From: a virus
IMG/VR virus record: IMGVR_UViG_3300025592_000044
Span: 1-32,194 of that record
DNA length: 32,194 nt
Strand: one strand, 5' to 3'
The number at the start of each line of letters is the position of its first letter. Position 1 is the stretch's first letter. Of this stretch, positions 1 through 6,438 are shown in pieces. The position numbers and the translations under genes were made by a program. Below the pieces are notes generated by a model that was given only the letters and a program-made list of their open reading frames with translations, did no database searches and was not told the DNA's origin.

Positions 1-379
1 CCCAGTCTTGGTCGCTTGCTTGGACAATCTCATAACAATGGTTTGGAGTAACCAAGCGTTCGTCGTCATCGTCAAGAACAATGTGCTCCCTGGTAGGAGA
101 ATCATTGGCGAATGCTTTCTTGCCTGGGCCTGAATAGCAACTAAACATATCAAGGTTTCCGATGCCCTTTACAGGAGTTTCAGAAGACTTGTTCATAAAG
201 TTATTTGTTCTGTTATAAGTCCTCACGATAGCACCTGGGACAATGCCCTTTTCTGTTAGGCTTTCTACATAATCTTCCCTCACCAAGGTGCTTACCTTTA
301 GGTAAGTTTGGAAGTCGTTACTCAATTCTTCACACTGCTTGCGAGTGTGCTTTGGATTTCCACAATATGTACACGGCAT
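1..379 (-). CDS. CCHC zinc-knuckle protein (3' end cut by window edge)
   Basis: This frame opens with ATG at 379 and stays open to the window edge, so the C-terminus is missing. Residues 3-16 read C-x2-C-x4-H-x4-C, the exact spacing of a CCHC zinc knuckle, which usually binds single-stranded nucleic acid. An Asp-rich DDDDE patch follows around residue 100. An AGGGG Shine-Dalgarno sits 8 nt before the ATG. It is the gene directly downstream of tRNA-Arg. The zinc knuckle is seen directly; an RNA- or ssDNA-binding role is inferred from that motif alone, and I do not recognise the rest of the protein. Confidence 0.75.
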   Translation of the reverse strand, partial: MPCTYCGNPKHTRKQCEELSNDFQTYLKVSTLVREDYVESLTEKGIVPGAIVRTYNRTNNFMNKSSETPVKGIGNLDMFSCYSGPGKKAFANDSPTREHIVLDDDDERLVTPNHCYEIVQASDQDW

Positions 380-418
380 TATCTTAACCCCTGTCGTCGA
401 TCTTGTAAAATATAAAAG

Positions 419-492
<74 letters not shown>

Positions 493-525
493 TTAATCTG
501 TTATACCGATGCTTGTGGGCACCCT

Positions 526-554
526 AGCATAAAAATAATGATTTGTAAATACAA
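526..554 (-). promoter_or_regulatory. Possible sigma-70-type promoter for tRNA-Arg
   Basis: On the minus strand TTGTAT (549-554) and TATGCT (526-531) are separated by 17 bp, each matching 4 of 6 consensus bases. Transcription would begin near 519, about 27 nt before the tRNA. The match is modest, and the tRNA could also be processed from the upstream operon transcript. Confidence 0.35.
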
Positions 555-559
555 AAGTT

Positions 560-652
560 TCATAGGTTGTTTTTCCTGTACCAATCAAAAGCTACACTGC
601 CAATAAAGATAGCAGCAGCAAGAATCGCAATCTCTCCAATAATCTCAAGCAC
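560..652 (-). CDS. Very small single-pass membrane protein (30 aa)
   Basis: This 30-residue frame starts with GTG at 652, overlapping the last codons of the upstream gene by 8 nt. An AGAGGG Shine-Dalgarno lies 8 nt before the start. The sequence is one hydrophobic helix (roughly residues 3-21, rich in Ile and Ala), followed by DWYRK and a polar tail, so the positive end is probably cytoplasmic. No family is recognised. The overlap and ribosome site argue for translation; its shortness keeps confidence moderate. Confidence 0.55.
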   Translation of the reverse strand: MLEIIGEIAILAAAIFIGSVAFDWYRKNNL

Positions 653-884
653 TTTTTACACCCTCTTTCAATCTTATCAAGAACCTGGCTCTAACTGTAA
701 CGCACTGTGTACTCTTATGCAACAACAATCTACAAGAATACGAGTCTGGATGCCAGTTTGCTTCCGATGTCGGTTTACCGGCTAAATTATAGTACAACGA
801 CTTTAAAACCATAGCAGGCTCTCCGTTGTACAAACTGTATTCGTCCTGAACTAAAACAAGGTCGCCAGGTTTAAGCGTCCTCAT
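645..884 (-). CDS. Hypothetical small protein, SH3-like N-terminus
   Basis: I chose the ATG at 884, which has AGGAGG at a 10-nt spacing; a GTG at 890 is the alternative with only 4 nt. The first residues contain KPGDLVLV, a turn-strand pattern common in small SH3-like barrels (KOW-like proteins), but the rest is not diagnostic. It follows the upstream gene with only a few bases between them, so the two are co-translated. Function is unknown. Confidence 0.7.
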   Translation of the reverse strand: MRTLKPGDLVLVQDEYSLYNGEPAMVLKSLYYNLAGKPTSEANWHPDSYSCRLLLHKSTQCVTVRARFLIRLKEGVKSA

Positions 885-890
885 AGGCAC

Positions 891-1301
891 TCAACCTCCT
901 GGATATATGAACGGGTTGTAATATTCATCAGTGTTGCCACTTGAATCTCCGAGATTTTCCGAGTCTTTGCGCTTCTTCTTCTGCTCTTCGAGCTTTCTCT
1001 TTAGCTTCTCTCTCTTATCGTTCTTGTTCAGGACACCCTCAACCATTGCTGGTAAGTAGCTGGGATCTCCGCCAGGGAAGACTCTGATTTTTTCTCCCGT
1101 TAACAAAGTCAAAACTGGATCGTTATTGACAATATCTTCGTGATAGATGAACTCCCTGGCGGTGTAGTTTACGTACTTTGACTTTAGCCTACTATCGGAC
1201 ATATAATGCAAAATGTATCGGAACGTACCGTCATTCTTAGACTCAAGTACGGACCTACCATCTCCTTCAAGATAAGAAATGTGTTTTATCGTCCTCTTCA
1301 T
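891..1301 (-). CDS. Hypothetical protein with Lys/Glu-rich helix
   Basis: A 136-residue protein with a mixed N-terminal domain and a Lys/Glu-rich segment (about residues 94-113) predicted to form a helix or coiled coil. It ends in an Asn/Tyr/Gly-rich tail. No catalytic motif or known family is seen. It lies 30 nt downstream of the SlyD-like gene in the same operon. Confidence 0.75.
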   Translation of the reverse strand: MKRTIKHISYLEGDGRSVLESKNDGTFRYILHYMSDSRLKSKYVNYTAREFIYHEDIVNNDPVLTLLTGEKIRVFPGGDPSYLPAMVEGVLNKNDKREKLKRKLEEQKKKRKDSENLGDSSGNTDEYYNPFIYPGG

Positions 1302-1331
1302 AAGCTTTAGTCCAGACCCTCTCGATACTAA

Positions 1332-1769
1332 TTAATCTACTTCAACCAACTCAATGTCAAAGTTCAAGTCCATCCCCGACAGGGGGTGATTAAAATCAAC
1401 CAGTACCATCTCTTCGGCAACATCGTTAATCACACCTCGGACGGGATGACCGTTGTTGTTACCCTCCACCATGACCCCAGGTTGGAACGGAAAGTCGACA
1501 GGAAACAACGTCTTTGGAACCTCTTGGACCGCATTTGGGTTTCTTACACCATATGCACTCTCTGTTGGGACTTTAATTGTCTTCTTTTGTCCCACCTTCA
1601 TACCAGCCACGGCGGAATCGAACCCTGGAATCATCTCCCCTGCGCCAACTGTGAAGCCGATGGCCTCGCCGCGCTTGTATGAGTTATCAAATTCTTTACC
1701 ATCGTCCAAGGTACCCTTGTAGTGCACCTTTACACTGCGACCTTCTTTAGCGATCGTCTTCTTTCCCAT
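1332..1769 (-). CDS. SlyD-like FKBP-type peptidyl-prolyl cis-trans isomerase
   Basis: Catalyses cis-trans isomerisation of X-Pro bonds and, in SlyD relatives, acts as a folding chaperone. The FKBP half shows YKGTLDDGKEFD (17-28), MIPGFDSAVAGMK (46-58) and SAYG (71-74). An insert-in-flap region follows, then the strand with DFNHPLSGMDL (125-135), which is the SlyD-type hallmark. At 145 residues it has the catalytic and flap domains but lacks the His/Cys-rich nickel-binding tail of E. coli SlyD. An AGAGGAG ribosome site precedes it. A prolyl isomerase is uncommon in phages; it may help fold virion proteins alongside the chaperonin genes in this window. Confidence 0.92.
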   Translation of the reverse strand: MGKKTIAKEGRSVKVHYKGTLDDGKEFDNSYKRGEAIGFTVGAGEMIPGFDSAVAGMKVGQKKTIKVPTESAYGVRNPNAVQEVPKTLFPVDFPFQPGVMVEGNNNGHPVRGVINDVAEEMVLVDFNHPLSGMDLNFDIELVEVD

Positions 1770-1784
1770 AACAATTTCTCCTCT

Positions 1785-1801
1785 GCCCGATCGGGCTTTT
1801 T
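1785..1801 (+). repeat. 12-bp perfect palindrome followed by a T run
   Basis: GCCCGATCGGGC (1785-1796) is a perfect palindrome followed on the plus strand by TTTTT, which is the shape of a short intrinsic terminator for plus-strand transcripts. No plus-strand gene is visible. On the minus strand the hairpin lies between the stop codon of the upstream gene and the AGAGGAG site of the SlyD-like gene, with the A run before it, so it cannot terminate minus-strand transcription. It could block antisense transcripts or shape the leader mRNA. Confidence 0.4.
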
Positions 1802-2051
1802 AGTTTAATTCAACCTCTTCTGTGGAGGGCGACCCGACCACAGTGTCCCAGTTAAAGGTTCTAAAACCCTGGCTATCAAGATCCCAAACTAGCTCTCGAC
1901 CTTCAGTATAGTTTCTTGATGCGTCTTTATCTTTATTCTTAACCTTCCCATCCAAAAAATTCGATGGCAAGTCCGCGTTGCGAACAAAATTCATCGTACG
2001 TTCTTCTCCAGAACTCTTTACAAAAGTTGCGTTATATCCCTTTACCTTCAT
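1800..2051 (-). CDS. Small Sm/SH3-like barrel phage protein (WYL_2/DUF2693-like)
   Basis: I placed the start at ATG 2051, which has GAGGAAG upstream, rather than a GTG at 2084 that would overlap the previous gene. The 83-residue protein contains TMNFV, a LPSNFL turn and a closing DSQGFRTFNWDT. From memory this is the pattern of the WYL_2/DUF2693 Sm-like barrel family seen in many phages. Its biochemical role is not known. Family assignment is by eye and needs a profile search. Confidence 0.65.
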   Translation of the reverse strand: MKVKGYNATFVKSSGEERTMNFVRNADLPSNFLDGKVKNKDKDASRNYTEGRELVWDLDSQGFRTFNWDTVVGSPSTEEVELN

Positions 2052-2074
2052 TTCTACTTCCTCTTCAGGAGCTA

Positions 2075-2338
2075 TTAACTCCACTTATTATAGTTATTCA
2101 CACCCTTGTAAGTAGGGCGGACGTCTTCACTAGAAAAATAAACCACATTTTGCTCACTGACTAGTGAACTGAGTGCTTGCTCAAAAAGCGGGGGCTCTAC
2201 TAATAATTGGAGAGATACCCCATCCTGCACACAATAGTTAAGCAGGCTCGCTCTGGTGATGCCAACCTGATCATTTCTGCTTGGCAGGTTTTCCATAATC
2301 AATCGCTTAACCTCTGTTAGTTTAGCATTTCTTCTCAT
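2075..2338 (-). CDS. Hypothetical protein, possible winged-helix fold
   Basis: An 87-residue protein beginning MRRNAKLTEVKRL. Its first 75 residues alternate predicted helices (LTEVKRLIMENL, ASLLNYCVQ, EQALSSLVSE) and end in a short NVVYFSS strand. That order resembles a winged helix-turn-helix, but no DNA-binding residue set can be confirmed. Its ATG overlaps the TGA of the upstream 58-residue gene (ATGA), so translation is coupled. Confidence 0.65.
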   Translation of the reverse strand: MRRNAKLTEVKRLIMENLPSRNDQVGITRASLLNYCVQDGVSLQLLVEPPLFEQALSSLVSEQNVVYFSSEDVRPTYKGVNNYNKWS

Positions 2339-2511
2339 TTGTATTCTATGCCTTCGATTTCTTCAATTTCTGCACAATGGTACCATCCATCATTGGACCG
2401 ATCACTAAACACCACATAAACCATAAACAGTGCGTACGCCTTTACAGTACACGGGGACCGGTGACGTACACACCAATAAAACTTTTCTAGTTTTATATCC
2501 CCCGACCTCAC
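2335..2511 (-). CDS. Hypothetical 58-aa protein
   Basis: A short frame that exactly fills the gap between two genes. Its GTG start at 2511 shares a base with the upstream TAG, and its TGA overlaps the downstream ATG as ATGA. The product is rich in aromatic and Cys residues (FYWCV near the start, DGWYHCAEI near residue 41) with a strongly hydrophobic middle (ALFMVYVVF), and it ends in an acidic EIEEIEGIEYK tail. It may be a compact beta-barrel. No strong ribosome site is seen, so translation probably depends on coupling. Confidence 0.6.
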   Translation of the reverse strand: MRSGDIKLEKFYWCVRHRSPCTVKAYALFMVYVVFSDRSNDGWYHCAEIEEIEGIEYK

Positions 2512-2768
2512 TATAAAGCTTTGGACTCCACAGTGTAGGACTCGGGTCTAATAGTCCTGAAAAACACATACAATCTCTCAACCAGGACGAGAGGGTCTGT
2601 TTCTTTACAGATCCTTAAAAACTGGTCTCCAAGGATCGAAGTGTCTCTGAACCTGGACAAGTTCAAATCTACAAAGGTGCGGCGGGCATCACGCTCGTTC
2701 TCTTCATAGATCGTTTCCGTCTTAGTATCTTGTCCAGGGATATGATCAGTCACAGTGATTGCGTACAT
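2511..2768 (-). CDS. Hypothetical protein
   Basis: An 85-residue mostly helical protein with a charged N-terminus (DTKTETIYEENERDARR) and no recognised motif. It lies 1 nt downstream of the histone-like gene, in the same transcription unit that begins at the promoter near 3000. Confidence 0.65.
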   Translation of the reverse strand: MYAITVTDHIPGQDTKTETIYEENERDARRTFVDLNLSRFRDTSILGDQFLRICKETDPLVLVERLYVFFRTIRPESYTVESKAL

Positions 2769-2769
2769 T

Positions 2770-2952
2770 TTATTTTCTCGTGCTCTCTAAAGCCTCTGTC
2801 CGAAGTTCCTTCAAGTCCTTGATTGCTTGAAGACATGCCTTTCTAAGCCTCCTGCCTGCTGCGGCGTTACCCTGCTCAGTCTTAGTCGCGTCTGTTAAAT
2901 TTTCCTCTGAAGATAATACTTCGAGTAATGTTTTCAAGTTTTCTAGAATCAT
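2770..2952 (-). CDS. Possible histone H1-like (Hc1-type) small DNA-binding protein
   Basis: A 60-residue helical protein. Its second half (about residues 28-58) reads GNAAAGRRLRKACLQAIKDL followed by KELRTEAL, close to the GNxAAxRRxRKxxLxxxKxLxKxxR pattern of bacterial and phage Hc1/histone H1-like proteins, which bind DNA non-specifically. The N-terminal half is acidic, which is less typical. It is the first gene behind a strong sigma-70-type promoter, so it may be made early. The resemblance is from memory and needs a profile search. Confidence 0.6.
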   Translation of the reverse strand: MILENLKTLLEVLSSEENLTDATKTEQGNAAAGRRLRKACLQAIKDLKELRTEALESTRK

Positions 2953-2985
2953 AATATTCTCCTTCTATGTATTCTCTGTTTATAT

Positions 2986-3014
2986 ATTATTACAAACTTG
3001 TCCTGATTTGTCAA
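2986..3014 (-). promoter_or_regulatory. Sigma-70-type promoter for the 2952 gene cluster
   Basis: Minus strand TTGACA (3009-3014) is followed after 17 bp by AATAAT (2986-2991), or after 16 bp by TAATAA. An extended -10 TG lies just upstream of AATAAT. The start would lie near 2979, giving a leader of about 27 nt with an AAGGAG ribosome site before the ATG at 2952. Confidence 0.7.
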
Positions 3015-3047
3015 GCTACTTATGTAATTCTTTTTCTAGCGTTACCC

Positions 3048-3182
3048 TCAATCGCCGAATACTCCTTCTTTTACCAAAATAGAATATACGATTTTGGGTA
3101 ATACAAGGACAGCGCCCATAGCCAGGGTAGAGACTATAAGGCCGTCAATAACAACATTTGGAATAAGGTTTTTAATTTTCAT
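3048..3182 (-). CDS. Small single-pass membrane protein (44 aa)
   Basis: A 44-residue frame starting at ATG 3182, 10 nt after the upstream stop. Residues 8-37 are hydrophobic (VVIDGLIVSTLAMGAVLVL), with Lys residues at both ends, indicating one transmembrane helix. No strong Shine-Dalgarno is visible. It is followed by the promoter of the next transcription unit. No family is recognised. Confidence 0.5.
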   Translation of the reverse strand: MKIKNLIPNVVIDGLIVSTLAMGAVLVLPKIVYSILVKEGVFGD

Positions 3183-3192
3183 ATTTGACCAT

Positions 3193-3444
3193 CTATGTTT
3201 CGAGAGTTACACTAAGAGGTTGAACTCTGTCTACGAACTTTTTGTTCTTCTCAGGGACAAAATCAGTTTTAACCAGTTCAAAGTAGTCCTCCTCGAACTC
3301 CCCCCACTCCTGCAAGTCTGGGAAATAGATCATATGTTTATTGTTTGTCTCACTTAGTTTAATATAGACACCCACAGTGCCATTGACATTGTTGTCGAAA
3401 AGATCGTAATCTTTGACAATCAAAACATCTTCGCCTTTAGTCAT
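3193..3444 (-). CDS. Hypothetical SH3-like barrel protein
   Basis: ATG at 3444 has AAGGA 6 nt upstream and is preferred over a TTG at 3459. The protein (83 residues) begins MTKGEDVLIVKDYDLF and continues NGTVGVYIKL and FPDLQEWGEFEEDYFELV. That order of strands is typical of small KOW/SH3-like phage proteins that bind or sense other proteins. Function is unknown. Confidence 0.65.
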   Translation of the reverse strand: MTKGEDVLIVKDYDLFDNNVNGTVGVYIKLSETNNKHMIYFPDLQEWGEFEEDYFELVKTDFVPEKNKKFVDRVQPLSVTLET

Positions 3445-3446
3445 CT

Positions 3447-3704
3447 TTAATCCTTGCAAATAAGATTGTTTTGCCTAAGAGCATCAGACAAATTCTGACA
3501 CAGTGTCAACCTAACTTCTTCATCATCTGTGACTGTCCGCTCTAAAAGTCCTCTCAGCACGACAAACACCTTTTCATAGTTGTTCTCTGCTTCTTCAATC
3601 GATTTTGTGTCTAGATTGTCGATGTCGTGGAAAGTACAGGAAGAGTCCCCATCTTCTAAGTGCACAACTAAGTTCTTGCCGAATCTTTTTCTATTGGAAA
3701 TCAT
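3447..3704 (-). CDS. Hypothetical protein
   Basis: An 85-residue protein with a short beta-rich N-terminus (NLVVHLEDGDSSCTFHD) followed by two predicted acidic helices. It overlaps the upstream gene by 14 nt. No family recognised. Confidence 0.65.
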   Translation of the reverse strand: MISNRKRFGKNLVVHLEDGDSSCTFHDIDNLDTKSIEEAENNYEKVFVVLRGLLERTVTDDEEVRLTLCQNLSDALRQNNLICKD

Positions 3705-3900
3705 TTAACCTACCTACATCTCCAGCCACGTCAATGATCGCATCTGCCAAATTGACAGCAGAGTCAATGTCAAAGGAAAATTCCTTGTCGCCGACAACTA
3801 AAACCACACCTTCATCGGTGGGCCTGACTTCGATCCTGTTCATATCACCGTTTGGGGTGAAAGAATAAAATGTTAATTTTTTCGGTGCTTGTGAAAACAC
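3691..3900 (-). CDS. Hypothetical protein
   Basis: A 69-residue protein read from GTG 3900, which has AAGGGA about 6 nt upstream; an internal ATG (residue 20) is an alternative. It alternates short beta strands (KLTFYSF, RIEVRPT, GVVLVVG, EFSFDI) with a final acidic helix, consistent with a small beta domain. It overlaps its upstream neighbour by 28 nt, which is long for this genome and makes the start less certain. Confidence 0.55.
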   Translation of the reverse strand: MFSQAPKKLTFYSFTPNGDMNRIEVRPTDEGVVLVVGDKEFSFDIDSAVNLADAIIDVAGDVGRLNDFQ

Positions 3901-4097
3901 TCCGTATCCCTTTCAGAAATTAGTCTCCATTCTTTATAAGAAACAACGCTGCCTTCTTGCAGTCCGTTCATCATAACAATGTTATAACGATCAATCCCTA
4001 TATACCCTACCACCTTTCCGAAAAGATTTAAAGGTTTACCGTAGGGATAATCACGAAGAAAGACTATTTGTCCGGTAATAAATTCTCTTTCGTACAT
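3873..4097 (-). CDS. Hypothetical small beta-rich protein
   Basis: A 74-residue protein starting MYEREFITGQIVFL with strands such as GKVVGYIGIDRYNIVMM. It resembles small SH3-like barrels, but no family is certain. The start lacks a clear Shine-Dalgarno, and a copy of the CTAYTTAY motif ends only 3 nt before the ATG, so initiation or the true start may be unusual. Confidence 0.6.
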   Translation of the reverse strand: MYEREFITGQIVFLRDYPYGKPLNLFGKVVGYIGIDRYNIVMMNGLQEGSVVSYKEWRLISERDTECFHKHRKN

Positions 4098-4100
4098 AAA

Positions 4101-4108
4101 GTAAATAG
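4101..4108 (-). promoter_or_regulatory. CTATTTAC motif (candidate phage promoter element)
   Basis: One of five intergenic copies of CTA[T/C]TTA[C/T] on the coding strand, here in ACAACTATTTACTTTATG directly upstream of the 4097 gene. The proximity to the ATG is odd for a promoter and weakens this instance. Confidence 0.3.
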
Positions 4109-4145
4109 TTGTGAGAAATCATTTTTAAATAACCATCACTAAAAT

Positions 4146-4265
4146 TCAACTGCTTCGGTAGAACAGGACGCCCAAAATAGTCAAAAAGCTCGACCAAGAC
4201 GCGATATAGCCAACACTCCGAACGACGTCAATGTGTTGTGCTTCCCAGACAGCCATATATTCCAT
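4146..4265 (-). CDS. Small membrane-anchored protein (39 aa)
   Basis: A 39-residue frame starting at ATG 4265 with AGGA 7 nt upstream, placed 4 nt after the stop of the 207-residue gene. The first 15 residues are polar (AQHIDVV) and the remainder (YIASWSSFLTILGVLF) is one hydrophobic helix ending in YRSS. This is a tail-anchored or single-pass topology. No family recognised. Confidence 0.5.
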   Translation of the reverse strand: MEYMAVWEAQHIDVVRSVGYIASWSSFLTILGVLFYRSS

Positions 4266-4269
4266 TACA

Positions 4270-4893
4270 TTATCCTAAAATCTTTTTCTGAATTGACCTT
4301 ACTGCCATTCTCTGGAGTCGTGGAAGTTTCTCGTATGTTTCCAATTCTACGCCTTCCTTTGTCATAAAGGGTCTATTGTTAACTCTAGTCATGAACTCGC
4401 CTTCTTGACCCATTGCCAGGTCTCCTTGCATACTCTTCTTACCATAACCAGGAAACTCAGCGTTGTTTGTTCCGATCAGGTGTGCGTCTTTGCCGCCCTT
4501 TGGAAACACGATAACAGAGTCCTGACAGAACTTCTCACCCAGGGCAGCGATTCTACTCACAAAGTCTGCATCATCATTGATGTTTACGCAGAACAAACTG
4601 TTCTCTTTAACCTCTTTCGCCAATGGTGTACCAAACTTCTCTATGTAAGATCCGTCAACCTTGGTAACACCATACCCAAGACCAAGCAATGTCGCCTTGA
4701 GGTCTCGGTTTCTCTCCATGTTATCACCACCAATCACTGCCTTCTCTGTGCATTGGTCTGATTCGTCTGTATCATCTCTGAACGCTGTGATCACAGCACA
4801 GTCGTGCTCTTGGATGTGTTTATAGACTCTACTTAGTCCAGATTCATTTACGAATCCACGCCACTCATTCAATATTTCTTTCATGTCACTCAC
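4270..4893 (-). CDS. Conserved-type phage protein, DUF3293-like, with capsid-targeting-like N-terminus
   Basis: A 207-residue protein started at GTG 4893, which has AGGAGG 6 nt upstream. Around residues 32-130 it shows CAVITAFR, ERNRDLKATLLGLGYGV and KFCQDSVIVFPKGG. That order (ITAF, N-R-L-L-GY, FGQ/CQ-D-x-I) recalls the DUF3293 family from memory. The N-terminus MSDMKEILNEWRGFVNE is amphipathic and ends in VNE-S, close to a T4 prohead-protease site, so it may be a head-internal protein. It lies directly upstream of a small membrane protein and downstream of the endolysin gene. Confidence 0.75.
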   Translation of the reverse strand: MSDMKEILNEWRGFVNESGLSRVYKHIQEHDCAVITAFRDDTDESDQCTEKAVIGGDNMERNRDLKATLLGLGYGVTKVDGSYIEKFGTPLAKEVKENSLFCVNINDDADFVSRIAALGEKFCQDSVIVFPKGGKDAHLIGTNNAEFPGYGKKSMQGDLAMGQEGEFMTRVNNRPFMTKEGVELETYEKLPRLQRMAVRSIQKKILG

Positions 4894-4914
4894 TTTCTTC
4901 CTCCTATTTTTATA

Positions 4915-5829
4915 TTAAAACCAATCTACTCCAAACGTGCAATTTTTTGCGTCTTCCCAGTGGGCGAACTCCTTGCATTCCGTTAAGGAGTATAGCTTTA
5001 AAAGCTCTCCACCAAAGGTTGACTTACCTTTTATCAGGCCGTCCTCCCATTGAAAGTGCCACCATTCTGCCCCTGTGAACTTCCCACCCCTCATAAACCA
5101 GCTTCTTGCTCTGATGGGCTGCCACCCATGCTTTTTTGCCAGGTCTGTTATCGAAAAAAATCGGTCCTCGACCAAGACCCTGGTGTGGTTGTACGTATAT
5201 CCAGACAACTTTACCTTGGGTACGCTTTCGTTCTCTGTCCTACACCAGACGTTCCATCGCCTGTCACCAGACTCTTCTACAACATATCTTTCCTTTTTGG
5301 GGTTGTTCATTCCCGAATCCAGAGCCATGTCAAGGGCCAAGCCGGTGTAGTGCATAGACTTTGTACTTCTAGATTTCGACTTAGAACTGTCGTGTAAAGG
5401 GCGGCGGGCACCTGCACTAGTGATTACACCTCCGAGTGCAAGAACGTCGCCTCTAAAGGCGTTATAAGCCTCTGCTGCATCTTCTCTGAGGTAAAATCGA
5501 TTGTATCCACCGCTGCCGTCAACCTTGTCCGCTTCGACCTTGACCCATTTCATTTTGTGAAGAGTTTCTACCGGATCTGGGTGCTTCCCCAATTCAAATT
5601 TGGATGAGCCCTCGCCGGCAGCATCAAGAGATTCATTTAGCGCCCTCATTGTGCCGCGACCTACTATACCGTCAGCGTGGATATGCGCAGACTCTTGAAA
5701 CTTTTCCACTTGATGCGCTGTGCCTCTGCCAAAAATTCCGTCCGCAACTCCACAGTTGTGACCTAAAACATTCAGGGCCAACTGCAACTCCTTCACATCT
5801 TCCCCTCTAGAACCTATCTTTAAGAACAC
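4915..5829 (-). CDS. Endolysin: peptidoglycan-binding domain plus M15 (VanY-type) peptidase
   Basis: Cuts peptide cross-links of the cell wall to release progeny. Residues 4-67 form a PF01471-type peptidoglycan-binding domain (two helical repeats with the ADGIFGRGT and ADGIVGRGT turns). Residues about 90-275 are an M15 D,D-carboxypeptidase domain with SAGARRP (138-144), SMHYTGLALD (158-167) and EWWHFQW (255-261). These give zinc ligands H160, D167 and H258 and catalytic E255. There is no signal peptide, so a holin or other export route is needed. It starts with GTG preceded by AGGAGG at 8 nt. A small hairpin abuts that ribosome site. Confidence 0.93.
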   Translation of the reverse strand: MFLKIGSRGEDVKELQLALNVLGHNCGVADGIFGRGTAHQVEKFQESAHIHADGIVGRGTMRALNESLDAAGEGSSKFELGKHPDPVETLHKMKWVKVEADKVDGSGGYNRFYLREDAAEAYNAFRGDVLALGGVITSAGARRPLHDSSKSKSRSTKSMHYTGLALDMALDSGMNNPKKERYVVEESGDRRWNVWCRTENESVPKVKLSGYTYNHTRVLVEDRFFSITDLAKKHGWQPIRARSWFMRGGKFTGAEWWHFQWEDGLIKGKSTFGGELLKLYSLTECKEFAHWEDAKNCTFGVDWF

Positions 5830-5842
5830 AATTTAAACCTCC

Positions 5843-5863
5843 TACTACAAAACATAAGTAGTA
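5843..5863 (-). promoter_or_regulatory. Hairpin and CTACTTAT motif before the endolysin ribosome site
   Basis: Minus strand TACTAC (5858-5863) and GTAGTA (5843-5848) can form a 6-bp stem with a 9-nt loop that touches the AGGAGG site (5838-5843) of the endolysin gene. The 5' arm also contains CTACTTAT (5854-5861), a copy of the recurrent CTAYTTAY motif. It could be a promoter element, a translation-control hairpin, or both. Confidence 0.35.
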
Positions 5864-5874
5864 CAGCAGGGGGC

Positions 5875-6129
5875 TTAATTGCTAGTTTCTTTAAGGTTCT
5901 GGGGGTCTTTTAGGATGTCTTCCATTTCGTTACGAAAGCTGCTCAACTCCCTCATACACCCTTTAAAGTTGTACTTCTTTGGGTCTTGACTGAGTGCCTT
6001 AATTGTGTTGCAAGCCTTCTTTACTTTTGGGCTGTAGGCGTGTGGAATGTCAACAACCTTGGTGGACTTCACTTTGTCTGTGCAGGCAAGCGTAGTAACG
6101 GCTGCAAAGATTAAAACTAAATAAAACAT
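5875..6129 (-). CDS. Small lipoprotein (o-spanin-like candidate)
   Basis: ATG at 6129 has GGAG 6 nt upstream and begins a lipoprotein signal: MFYLVLIFAAVTTLAC, with a lipobox-like LAC and the lipidated Cys at residue 16. The following 68 residues are charged, helical and contain two more Cys. It would be anchored in the outer or inner membrane facing the periplasm. Its place just upstream of the endolysin gene and just downstream of a 34-aa membrane protein makes an outer-membrane spanin subunit or a superinfection-exclusion lipoprotein possible, but neither is shown by sequence. Confidence 0.75.
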   Translation of the reverse strand: MFYLVLIFAAVTTLACTDKVKSTKVVDIPHAYSPKVKKACNTIKALSQDPKKYNFKGCMRELSSFRNEMEDILKDPQNLKETSN

Positions 6130-6130
6130 T

Positions 6131-6235
6131 TTACTCTCCATAAAAAAGATCTCTAAGGCGCTCGACACAAAGCGTCAAAACGTACAAACTAAGAAACGAT
6201 AGGGTCCAGCAAATTACAGAAACCAATATACTCAT
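6131..6235 (-). CDS. Very small single-pass membrane protein (34 aa)
   Basis: A 34-residue frame whose ATG overlaps the upstream TGA as ATGA and whose stop lies 1 nt before the lipoprotein start. Residues 2-23 (SILVSVICWTLSFLSLYVL) form one transmembrane helix, followed by a charged CVERLRDLFYGE tail. The tight coupling on both sides argues that it is real. It could be a holin-like, spanin-like or regulatory peptide; no family is recognised. Confidence 0.6.
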   Translation of the reverse strand: MSILVSVICWTLSFLSLYVLTLCVERLRDLFYGE

Positions 6236-6438
6236 TTATCCTTGACACCCCACTTGAACATATACCAGGCCCGCTCGTGAAAGTAATAGAGGACCATCTT
6301 CGTGATTATCTCAAGGCCTCCGATTGCTACACCTATCGTAATGTCTCCAGATACTAACCAGCCGAGGAGAAAAGTATCAATCGTGCCGACCACCCTCCAG
6401 GTCAGTGCCTTAGCTAAATGTCTTTTTCTTGCGACCAT
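6232..6438 (-). CDS. DUF2061-type membrane protein
   Basis: A 68-residue two-pass membrane protein that matches the DUF2061 (PF09834) pattern almost throughout: RHLAKALTWRVVGTIDT, then LGWLVSGDITIGVAIGG, then EIITKMVLYYFHERAW. The family occurs in bacteria and phages and is sometimes fused to sulfate-activation enzymes, but its function is not established. Its stop is shared with the downstream ATG (ATGA). Confidence 0.85.
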   Translation of the reverse strand: MVARKRHLAKALTWRVVGTIDTFLLGWLVSGDITIGVAIGGLEIITKMVLYYFHERAWYMFKWGVKDK

